A DNA stretch of 64,000 bases from Piezodorus guildinii (lineage: Eukaryota > Arthropoda > Insecta > Hemiptera > Pentatomidae): positions 62,001 to 126,000 of the forward strand of contig JAJSOM010000026.1 in NCBI GenBank assembly GCA_023052935.1, read 5' to 3'. Made by a program: the position numbers and the translations under genes. Below the pieces are notes generated by a model. It was given only the letters and a program-made list of their open reading frames with translations, had not been told where the DNA came from and did no database searches. Below, piece after piece: positions 47,936-58,780 of the stretch (the stretch's first letter is position 1; each line of letters begins with the position of its first letter).

Positions 47936-48589
47936 ACCAAGGTCTGTGTGTCGTAAATCTAGTACGAAGAGGAAAGGTCGTACGAAACTGAAATTTCATA
48001 TTTAAGATCAGTTTTTGGCACGTACCAGGTAGAGAAAAACTCCACTCAGACTCTAATCCAGTTGCAATCCTTGCTTCCTCTTCAATTCCTGATAATACAC
48101 GAATAAACTTTGGTATTCACGATGCCAATGGGTATTTTCTCTTCACGTATTTTTCGTCTATATTATCTCACAGCTAATTTTCTTGATGTATTAACTAATA
48201 CAGTTGTAAATCCCAATAAATGAAAAAATGAAGCACCTTCAATTTTATAATTAAACCCTGATCACTTATTACGATTGGTAGAAAACAGCTTAATATAAAA
48301 TTTGTACGAATTTAATAAACAACTAAAGGATAAAAGAGCAAAATATTTTTTAATATAAATTTTTGGCTTTTGAAAATGAGAGCTGCAACATAGATGTATA
48401 ATATACAGTTGGGAATTGAAAGGTTTTAGACAAAATATTATAATTATAATTGTAAAAGCTAATTAAGAGTGATGAAAAGTCGATAAAACTAACTGATTTT
48501 CGTTGATAATAATATAATAGATTAATTAATAAAAGGTATATTTTTATTGTAACTTAATGCAATTTGTTCTTTAACAATTTCCATCTTTA

Positions 48590-49020
48590 AATCTTACTCG
48601 CCGTTTTAGCTACTTCATCACTCACTTGACAAACGGTCAAACCTTCTTCTTAACCACAAAAGGCTCATCTACATGACTATTATAAGACCAATCTGGACTT
48701 ACGGAGTAGAGCTATGGGGCTCTACTAAACCATCAAATCCTTCAATCCTTAACAAAATTAAAAATCCTCAAAGCTCCTTACTTTGTCACGAATAAACTTA
48801 TCCATAAAGACCTTAATGTTCCCTATGTTACTAATTTGGCCTGGACCAGGTATCAATCCTTTCATGACAAACTCCATTCACACTCTAATCCATTAGTTTC
48901 AATCCTTGCATCCTCTTCAATTCATGATAATCCACGAGGCGTCTGATAAGAAGATGGCCTCGAGACCTTCTTTTCAGACTCACTACTAAAGAGTGCTGCC
49001 AATGGGCAGTTTCTCTTCAT
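48590..49020 (+). mobile_element. Jockey-type fragment (b), unit 3
   Basis: The full-length counterpart of 11940-12400. Here the TYGVELWGSTKPSN segment reads without the extra G of unit 1, but a small deletion and rearrangement near 48750 breaks the frame. The HKDLNVPY, LARTRYQ and RRRLIRRWP parts are present. Confidence 0.73.
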
Positions 49021-49189
49021 GTTTATAACTTTTTTCATCAAATTCATAACTTTTTTTAATCAAAATTCATAATTTTTTTCAGTCAATTTCATAATTTCTT
49101 GTACCCATTTTATACAGTTAATTTAATGAGGTTTTGCTACCAAGAACTTAACATTTTGAATAAATCATCTTGTTGTTCATCCATTTAAC

Positions 49190-49560
49190 GTCATTTTATG
49201 TTACTGTGTTAATCCGACGGTGCAGCGGAAGTCTTAAGTTTTGCCTAGTCCAGGTTTACTTAAGATATGGATCTTTTACGAGTTCCACTTTTAAATCATT
49301 TAAGAGTCATCTGTGGTGCAGTGGCTAGCATAACATCCTTCTATCCCCTAGATCGCGAGTCCAGAACTGGTAGATGGCCATTGGATACTTTTTTTATGTT
49401 TTCAACTAAATTCATAATTGTTTACATCTCTTTTAAAGGACGAAATAACCAAGGATTTTTTCTCCCTAAAAAGAAAAATAGGGCCATCTGCTGTTTTTGA
49501 ATTTGCGACCTTAAGCATAGAAGGCTGTTATACTTCACTACTTCACGGGTGACCCTTGAT
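49190..49560 (-). mobile_element. tRNA-derived SINE with nested SINE head, unit 3
   Basis: Same structure as at 12545, with the unit-1 type of sequence in the nested head (CATCTGTGG rather than CATCAGTGG). Confidence 0.7.
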
Positions 49561-50144
49561 GCATTCAAAAAGGTGTTAAGGATTAATATGCCCAAGGTCA
49601 CGGGTTCAGACCCAGCAAGAGGTCTTCGTTTTTTTAAATATTATAATATGACTATATTTGAATATTTTAAATATGACTGAAAAAAGCTATATTTCATGTA
49701 TTTTATCATTATTCAGCATATTTACTTGTTGTATTTCATACAGTTGCAAATTTCAATAAAAACATATTTAAAAAACAGAAACGATCGGTTAATTAGTCAA
49801 AATTAAAAGACCAGAAAAGCTACTTTACACCATGCATTTTGCATCGTTTTACGATTTTCTCGAATACGGCTCCAACGATTTTGATTTAACTCTTTACATT
49901 AATGTGAAATTGAATAGACTTTAATTTAATGTCGGGTTTATTGTATTTGACATAATATGACAGGGTTTAAGTCATATATTTTTAAAATTTCTTCCTCTAA
50001 AGTAATTTTAATTTTATTGGTTAATAATAATGGATCTTTGCATCGATAACAACCGGACAAATATAAAATTTGAACCAATTTTATAACCAAATAAAGGAGA
50101 AAACAAAATTATATTGAGGATGTATAGTCGACTGTTGAAATTGT

Positions 50145-50331
50145 CGTAGGATGAAATGATCGGAATTCTGTCGTTCTTTTTGAACATTTTTATTTTGCCG
50201 ACGTTTCGGCTCAAACTTGTGAGCCATCCTCAGGGCATTACTGGGCCATGTCAAACATAAACCTATATAAAAGTCGACAGAATTAAAATATTCAAAATAA
50301 TGGAGAATTATAGGGATTATTTCATCATACG
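50145..50331. repeat. Fold-back element F3, unit 3
   Basis: Counterpart of 13509 with the unit-1 type of sequence (GCCATCCTCAGG, CTGGGCC). Confidence 0.75.
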
Positions 50332-52673
50332 AGAAAACAAAATATTTTTCCTACAAACAGAAATAGTAATATATATGTTTAATATATCGTTGGGAGGCTA
50401 AATATTTCTGAAAAATTATTACCTAAGATAAATGTTGTAGGAGGCATTTTAGAGTGACGAAAAACGAATAAAATTAAGTGATTATTGTGGATATTAATTT
50501 ATTATTTTCTTATGATATAATCGTGTTTAACAATTTTTTTCGTTAACCATTGTTGCAAAATTTTAATGTTTCTGTTCCATGGACTGCTTCCAATTTTATA
50601 AAGCCGGAGTTTTTAGTCTCAGATTTCTTAAAAATTATATTTTGAAGAAAAATGAAAAAAACATGTTAGGCTGTTATTAAATTTTAAATTATCGTGTAAT
50701 GGTTAAGTAACAGTTATTTATGATATTTTTGGAACAGTATTGACTTTTTCATAATTTCTAAGATTTTTCTCAGAGAGTTCGGCGCCATAAAGATAAACAA
50801 GAGTTATGACCTACAATAATCCGTTTACCTGACCAGAGAATTCAGGTACCAACTTTAAAGGATTTGCTAGGTTTGGGTCGCTAATAAAATTTTATTGCTC
50901 CAGCCGGTCAACTTAAAATTCTATTTCTGTCTTCCTAACTAAGATCCAGAATGTCTTGTAGCCAATATTTTGCTATTAACATAACATTTCGTTAAATAGT
51001 TCAAATTTTCCGCAAAAATTTCTAGATATCACTTCAGTACACATTAATTTCAAAATAAAATCTTTTATTGGCAATACCTTATCTCAGTAACTATTAAGAC
51101 TTCATATAACTGTTATTTTACAAGTTAAATCCACTTTAAATTAGTTTTTTATACTTATCTTAGCTGGAAAAGTAGTTTCTGTGATATTAACAAAATAAAC
51201 ATAAACTTTATTGATTAATTTTTCTTTTTTCTATAAACAAAATGTATTATTGGTATTACTTAATCTTGGCAACTATTAAAAGTTAACTATTAAGAGAAAG
51301 GCTCCGGTGCAGTACAATCCGCGCTCCATGCTGATTAGACAACATCCACGACGCGATGACATTGTTGGAGACTGGTGCGTTAGCTTTTAAATTTATTTTA
51401 ACAGTCTAGATAAGTGAAATTCGTGTTTTGTCGGATCCAGATTTTTTTTTTATTTACTAATAATAAGATTGGCGATTTAGTAAAAAATCTGAATGGTTTG
51501 CACTGATATAATATTATAATGAGAATCCTTTTTGAGGAGGCTGCATATATTTATATACACATATAAACACTATTTTATGATCAATATTTAATTACTATCA
51601 GCATCAATAAAAAATATTCCTACTGATTTCCTTCAACTCGTTGATTTTCCAAAATTTTTACCTGGGAAATTGTCTGATAGCGGGATGAATTCCCATTGGC
51701 CCAAACTAACCCTCCCCCCCTCTTCAACCCCCCCTCACTTCCCTTGGTTTTAGGTACAAAGAAGTACAGATACCTCCTTAGACTCACTCTTCTCAGGATA
51801 GTCTTCGCTCCAGAATAGTCTTCTCAGGACAGCTCTACAGAGGAAGAAAGGTAAGCTTGCCATATTTAGTGTTTAATTTATGTTAGATTCTAGTATCATA
51901 GCCTTTTATTGTGTATATGTATATATACACATATATAGGGAGAATGTGGGCATACTTTACTATTTTTCGTTGATAATAGTTATCTATATTTAATTATTAT
52001 ATAGAAATCATTGAATATTATAGTTGTTGAACATGAATATGTTTAACTGTTGCACGGCTCCTCCAAATAATATAAGCTATTCATTCTTCTTGGCCTCTTT
52101 CCCATTTTTAAAATTCGCAATGAGGATTTCTTTGTCCTGCAATGAGTTCTGGGCTTCCATGTTTGAAGCGTACCTCGGAAGAAGCGCTAGGGAAAACTTA
52201 AGAGCAGTTATTTAATTTTCAAGTAATAGGATCAAACCCGGCTATAAGAAATTTAAGAATTTTGATTAGAAAATGTAAAAACAAACTTTGCATAATTTTT
52301 GGAGTGAGGTTTTTATTTAAATCTTATTCTTAGTATTTTTAATTTTTTTTTTAGAATCAATAATTAATATTTAAATTTAAATATTCTTTTAATGATATTT
52401 AATCTAAAATTCAGATAAAAGTCGATAGTAATTTATTAGATAAAATTGTTATCTACAAATCAGAAGCCCTTTCTCTCATTTTCACTGTATATACATACAT
52501 ATACAGAGGGAGAGTATGGTAGTGGAGTGTGAACTTGCTTTACTGTTTTACTTAGATAGTGGCCATCTAGTTATAAATATATCTATTTTACCAAAATAGT
52601 TAAATATTATCATTATTATAAATTTTAAAAACTTGTAGGATCATCCTTTTAGTAGTACTTTTTATGTATTTTA

Positions 52674-52947
52674 TAGGTGATCAGGAGACAGTTGTTTTTT
52701 TTTTAATATTTTAATTTTGCCGTCGTTTCGGTTCATGCTTTTGAGCAATCATCAGGGCATTACTGAGCCATGCCCAAGCATAAACTCTCAGTTTATAATA
52801 AAGGATAAACATTTATAAAAAGCATTAACTCAGTTTATGCTTGGACATGGCTCAGTAATGCCCTGATGATGGCTCACAAGCTTAAGCCGAAACGACGGCA
52901 AAATTAAAATATTTAAAAAAAGACTGACTCCTAATTATTCCACCTAT
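52674..52947. repeat. Fold-back element F2, unit 3 (complete)
   Basis: Same as unit 1, including the TTTTGAGCAATC change in the left arm. Confidence 0.78.
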
Positions 52948-53169
52948 AATAGTTTCTACAGTTGACTATACATCATTAATATAATTTTATATATTTTTCA
53001 TTCCTAATCAGCCTACTTGTACCGATGTTCATAGATAAGACAGTATTATATTTATATTATTTCGGTTCGTTAATGACTTAAAAAAAAATAAAAATTTATG
53101 GTGGACTGAACAATGGACATTGTTACTTTAATGGCGAAGACCATGACGTTCCCAAAATCCTCACTTAAA

Positions 53170-53604
53170 GCCGCGCTACACGGTGAGAAAACAGGTTGGT
53201 GTAGGTGAGGTGAGATTTGGTGATAGTAAACCATCGTACACTCTCACAAACTTTTAATGTATTATAATAGGTATTGAATTACTGAATTTTCTATATTTCT
53301 TCTCATTTATTTTTTTTATAAACAATGTTTAATTTCTTACAATAGAGTTTCTACATTAAAAAAAAAAAAGTTTTAATATGATGTGAAAGTTATACTTGTC
53401 TGTTTTGCTTTAACTTAATCATATAGTTTTAATTATAATATTTAATGAAATTAAAGGATTTTTTATTAAGTAATATTTCAAATTATCTATATTAATTTTC
53501 AAAAAATAAGCTCTCGCCCTCTCCCGCTACTATCGTGAACTTTCTCGAGACCTCGCTATCACGATATTTTACCTCCTCTACACCTACCTCCATCTAGCAC
53601 TGCC
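53170..53604 (+). mobile_element. MITE-like element M1, unit 3
   Basis: Same as 16536-16970. In unit 2 and the left arm the left end is removed by the shared 420-bp deletion. Confidence 0.6.
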
Positions 53605-53666
53605 TTTATCTACTGCCTCTATCTTACAAGACGTTCTGACGTAGCTATCACCGTTCAACAATGGTG

Positions 53667-54022
53667 GCCACGCTACACGGTGAGAATACAGGTGGGTGTA
53701 GATGAGGTGAGATTTGGTGAGAGTGAATTATCATACTTTCAACACATTATAATTAATATTCAATTACCGAAATTTTCTGTATTACATCATCGTTTATTTA
53801 TTTTTTATTAATTATAAATAATGTTTAATTTCTTAAAATCGAGTTTATACATTTAAGAAAACACGTTTTCATAATGTGTATATTACACTTGTATTGTTTT
53901 AAAACTGTGTATTCTATACAAAAAAGATTGAAGTAAAAAAAAAAGACCTCTCCCAAGACCTCGCTATCATGATATTTTACCTCACCTACACATACCTGTT
54001 TTCTCACCGTGTAGCGCTGCCT
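53667..54022 (+). mobile_element. MITE-like element M2, unit 3 (internal deletion)
   Basis: Both ends are kept, but about 160 bases between the poly-A run (53935) and the right end are missing. Confidence 0.65.
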
Positions 54023-54250
54023 TGACAGAGTAAAGACACTTGATAGGTGTTGACTCCTTGAATACTCTATCAAAGAACAATATTGCGTTTATTTCAAAAT
54101 TATTCGATCATTGAAAACACATTAGCTATTTTGGACCAATCTTAAGCCTTCTGCTTACACATAATTTTTTTATTATTGATTTATTTATTATTTAATTTTT
54201 CTTCTGTTTTTGTGATATAATAATTTAATTATGATGTTTATATATATCGT

Positions 54251-54479
54251 TGGTAGAAATAATCGAGAGTCAGTCGTTTCTAATATTTAAATTTTTCCCG
54301 ACGTTTCGGCTCAAACTTGTGAGCCATCATCAGGGCATTACTGAGCCATGTCAAGCTAAACTCCGCAGTCTAGACTGACATGGCTCAGTAATGCCCTGAT
54401 GATGGCTCACAAGTTTGAGCCGAAACGTCGGCAAAATTAAAATATTAAAAATAAAACTGACTCCCGATTATTTCTACCA
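54251..54479. repeat. Fold-back element F1, unit 3
   Basis: As at 17763, with single-base losses in the centre. Its right arm has the TGCC-CTGATGA version of the conserved core. Confidence 0.8.
54392..54433 (+). ncRNA. Hammerhead-like core in fold-back element F1, unit 3
   Basis: The same arrangement as at 5141 with loop ACAAGUUU. In units 1 and 2 the equivalent F1 core starts UGCA instead of UGCC, which weakens stem I. Confidence 0.22.
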
Positions 54480-54506
54480 ACGATAATTTCTACAGTCGAC
54501 TGTACA

Positions 54507-54508
<2 letters not shown>

Positions 54509-54594
<86 letters not shown>

Positions 54595-54604
54595 TATATA
54601 AATA
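54509..54604. repeat. (CT)n and (TA)n microsatellites, unit 3
   Basis: Longer TA tract with an AATATATA interruption near its end. Confidence 0.9.
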
Positions 54605-54667
54605 AAGTCAGATAAAAAATGTTTTCTGATTATTAATAAATTTTTAATTATTTCCAGATAATTCAAA

Positions 54668-54873
54668 ATGTCGTTAGAGTATGAAAGGGCTGTGGTGGAA
54701 TTGTCTGCATTTGTAGGAAAGTTTTTTATGACCGATTTAAGTCGTTACCAGAAAGCCGACGAAGAGCTATACAAGAATTGAGGAAAATAGAAGAATATTA
54801 CACTCTCAAATTATCTCTAAATATACCACTGTCATTCAATGAAGCTCTTTTGAAGATGGAAGGTGAATTGACG
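54668..54873 (+). pseudogene. Exon 1 of the unknown gene, frameshifted (unit 3)
   Basis: The ATG, preceding acceptor and GTGAGT donor are conserved, but the exon is 206 bases instead of 207. One G is missing in the codon pair for Gly-Arg after the first 16 residues or so, which shifts the frame for the rest of the exon. A few silent or conservative changes near the 3' end also set it apart. With this base lost the copy cannot make the 139-residue protein. A single-base error in the assembly would look the same. Confidence 0.7.
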
Positions 54874-56841
54874 GTGAGTTGAAACTTTATTAATATTAAT
54901 TTTTTTCGTACAAATCCTATTGTACATCGTTATCTCTACAAAGGCGGGCTACAAGATGATAGTGACAAATTATTGTACGATAATTCACTATCATGATTCT
55001 ACTATCAACAATTTTTTTAAGAAATAGATCGCCTTCTGGTTTTGACAGCGTTTTCGATTTCATCCGACATGCTAACTAATAACTATCGTTTTTCAAAACT
55101 TAACGTGTTTCTAGATTCGAAATGCGTGTAATGCCAATATTTGTATGATGTAACTTTGCAATAATGTGGTTTTGTTTTTTTAAACAATACTTGGAAATTT
55201 AATGATAGAAAAATATGTTATTATTTGACGTTATAAAATACGCCTTAATACATAAAATATTTCATTGACGTCCATGTTTAACATCAAATTAAGAATTTTT
55301 AAACACTTATAGATGAAATAGATAAAATCGTTGATTAAAGTGAGTTTCGATTGAAACATGTGTTTTATTAAATAATCGACTATATTTATATTTACTACAT
55401 TCAGTTAGTTTTGTCGGCTTTTCATCCCTCATCATCAACTTTTACTAGATTAATATGTGTATAAGATAATTAACATATTATCTTGTTAATATTGATAATA
55501 CATGGACACTATGTAACTTACACAAATATGTAACTTAAACAGAAATAGTAAAAATATATTTTTTTTTGTTGAACTTTTTCATCTTTTTGAACCAAATTTA
55601 ATTTCACCGTTAAAATGTAATGTAGAGTTATGAAAAATGAATAAAACTAAGTGATTGTTTCAGATAATAATTTCTAAAGTTAAATTGTTTGGTCTGAAAC
55701 ACATGTTCCAATTTAATCTTTTAACTTTTTTTATTTCAATAATTGATAGTTTAAGATTAGAGAATCAAAGTTAAATAAATTCTTAATTTGATTTTAACAA
55801 CTGTGAATAAGTGGAAGTAGCCTGTTTATTAATGTAGCACCATTTATTAATCATTTTAAAAAGATAATTTTTAAACTTTTAAATCGATAATTACTTATGG
55901 ACATTCAATATGTATACATAATTTATTTTATATTCAATGTCTTGATTTAATTAATTAATTATTTTTACTTTATTCCGTTCATTCTTATATTTTATCCATT
56001 TCATTACATTTAGTTACTTATATATGAAATATATAGTAAGAAAAAGTATTGTGATCATGAAAATTTTGGGATTCGAGTTTAAGCCAAAAATACACACGAG
56101 TCAAAATGAACAAGCCCTACAAAAAAGTCTGAGTTTGTGTGGTTAGTCTAGCTCAAAAATTATAGGTTGTATGGATTTAATATTTTTGAGGGCCATATGC
56201 CTGGGATGTTGCAGGAACTTTTTCAACTAAATCGGCAAACCAGAAGAGCCACTTTATATCATGCATTTTACACCTAACAGTTAACTTTTAAATCAACAGT
56301 TCTTAAATTCATTTAATATTTATGTTCAGTGTTTATTTTTCATCCTTATGTGTTATTTTATTTAACTAAATTGTTTTTTATTCAATTCCATTCATATTTA
56401 CATTTTATCCATTCATAAATATTGTTTATTTTTCATCCTTATTCTTGTTTCATATTATGTTTTTTTTTTTTTTTTAATCGAGTCATTTTAATTTCATATT
56501 AATAGAACATTTAGTGCTAAGGTTTAAGAACACATCTTTGAATGTTACATAGTGGGATCTGTTAAAAATTACTCCTTTATACAAAATTACCCTTTGCTAA
56601 AGTAATAGAGTTTTGTATTATTTTATTTATAGTTTAATAGTTTAATTAACTTTCGATTGAAATTAACTCATTCTACAATAATTGGCAATAATGTTAAAAC
56701 ATTAACAATGGCATCTAAAATCATCTAAAGCTGCATCTATGGGAAAATTTGTATCTATGTTTCACTTTGAAATAACAAATAAATAAACTGAACCAATTTT
56801 AAGTTATATTTTCTTTTAAAGTGCACTTTTTGTCAAGATGA

Positions 56842-56935
56842 ACTAGATAGGCAAAATTTAGGACTCCCACTATAGCACCTTCCGGTTAGCCTCTGTAGCA
56901 TTAAGGGTCCTTAAATAAATAAACAACAAAAAACT
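56842..56935 (+). mobile_element. 3' remnant of the intron SINE, unit 3
   Basis: Only the 3' end from TAGATAGGCAAAATT onward is left. About 500 bases of intron and SINE head present in unit 1 (about 20366-20865) were deleted. Confidence 0.75.
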
Positions 56936-57112
56936 CTAAATTGGTGAAACAGTGTTTTTTGAAATATAAATGAGACCACATTCAAATTGCGCCTGTGCGA
57001 AGCAGAGGTTTTCTTACTATACAAGTAATCTTTAAGAATGTTATTAATTTAATTAGTAAATAATTTTCATAAAATCTCTAAATTAATTTATATTTGCTTG
57101 TTTTTTTTTCAG

Positions 57113-57319
57113 GAAGGAAATACTTATTTAAATAAAGAGTTTATTCTGAGACAGGAATATGGAAGAGTATTTCAAGAATACATAAAGTCTCAGTGGATAG
57201 GTGCAAGACCTCGGCTTGTTTATTAGACTAGCTGAAACCATCTCTTTTTACACCGATTCAACTATTGCGGATCTTGTGAAATTAATGTTAATAAGTCCTG
57301 TCAAAGTTAAAAAAAAAAA
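57113..57319 (+). pseudogene. Terminal exon, first copy, frameshifted (unit 3)
   Basis: It follows a CAG acceptor in phase 0 and reads through the RQEYGRVFQEYIKSQWIGA segment. An extra T in the Leu-Val-Ile codons then brings a TAG into frame just afterwards. The third codons also differ (Thr-Tyr-Leu in place of Thr-Asp-Gln). The downstream AATAAA (57410-57415) is retained. Confidence 0.72.
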
Positions 57320-57932
57320 ATAAGTTATTTTATATTGTTATGATTAAATTCATTTGTTTATATAATATTTTTTTATGTTTTTTAATTATGTTATAATGCA
57401 TGATTTCAAAATAAATTCTGTACATATTTTTAATCCAGTTTTCTTATTTTATTTCTTCCTTTCAATTGGTTATAATTGTTGATTTTCACATTTATAAAAG
57501 TTTTAAGTAGTCCTAAGGTTCAGTTATAAATTGCTACATCCTGTTACCCCTGCCTCATAATTAATAAAAATAATTTAATAACAAAAGTTGGCTAAGACTA
57601 GAAACAAGTTCCCTGAATAGGAGAGTTAATATTTGTCAATTAGGTTAGAATATGGCAGGCAAAGAGCATGTTTCAAAAATGATAACCATACCTAATATAA
57701 ATCAATTATTTATATTATACTAGCTGACCAGGCAAACCTTCTTTTGCCATATAAATTATATATAGGAAATTTCTAGTGTAGAAAAAAAAAAAAACTAACT
57801 TATTGTAAGTGTGTAAGGAAGTGGTATATGAGTGAAAGAGGCATTGAGCTCTGTGAACGATAAGGGAATATAAAAATAAAAAAAACACTAAACATTAATT
57901 TTTTTCAAATTTATTATAATTTATTCCTTAAA

Positions 57933-57938
<6 letters not shown>

Positions 57939-57993
<55 letters not shown>
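57939..57993. repeat. (TA)n microsatellite downstream of terminal exon, unit 3
   Basis: A TA tract within the duplicated terminal-exon block. The counterpart in the second block is at about 63563-63612. Confidence 0.9.
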
Positions 57994-57995
<2 letters not shown>

Positions 57996-58542
57996 TTAAT
58001 TAATTACGACAGAATCACTAATAAACAATATCAATCTCTTAATGCTGTAGCATGAACAATATTTTCGTTAGCCCAACTTTAGCTAACACAAACAAACTGG
58101 ATTGTTTACCAACTCCAGAGCATGCCATGTATCTTTGTCCGAGTGAAAAAGATGAGTTACACTGAGATAGTAAAATGATAACTGTAAAGGTTAGAACTAC
58201 TCTTGATGGATAAACAATAATAATGGCCCAAAACTGTGGAGGGAGTAAGAGAAGGCTTATTTTGTGAGAGAAAGAGGAGACCGGCTTTGACCCCATCTCT
58301 ATTCCCTGCTATTACCTGGCTGAAAAGTGACCTCTGGTGGGGATAACTTACAAAGTGATAATTGATCAGTTATTGAGCGAGATGAAAAATTATTAAATTA
58401 CTAAAATGACTATTGAAATATAGGAGTTGTTAATAGAAGGGTTGTGTGTATTTTTTAATGCAACATTATAAAAAAATTTGAAGCAGAGGTTTTCTTACTA
58501 TACAAGTATTCTTTAAGAATGTTCTTAATTTAATTAGTAAAT

Positions 58543-58580
<38 letters not shown>

Positions 58581-58780
58581 CTTAGCCCCTTATTTTTTTT
58601 TTTTTCTTCTAAGCTCCTGCAATGCTGGTAAGTTCTCCTTTTTCTGCAATCGTGCATTTTAAGGAGTTGCAACTCTTTAACGTAACTTCTGGATTAATAA
58701 CATTATGAATAATAATTCAGGTGATGGGGCTCACCTTCTAGTTTGTTTCGGCCTTACAACTAAAACTTAAACTAATTTAT

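Larger units (their letters stand above)
57001..58480 (+). repeat. Terminal-exon block, first tandem copy (unit 3)
   Basis: It runs from GAAGCAGAGGTTTTC in the intron, through the terminal exon and AATAAA, to GCAACATTATAAAAAAATTT. The next block starts with the same AAGCAGAGG at 58481, is interrupted by the Jockey-clade element, and continues to the window end. A TAGCTGACCAGGC-type arthropod repeat lies at about 57720. Apart from the exon no gene is seen. Confidence 0.8.

Noticed and set aside
58466..58672. A short frame with a long lysine run
   Set aside because: The lysines come from the poly(A) tail of the Jockey-clade element.
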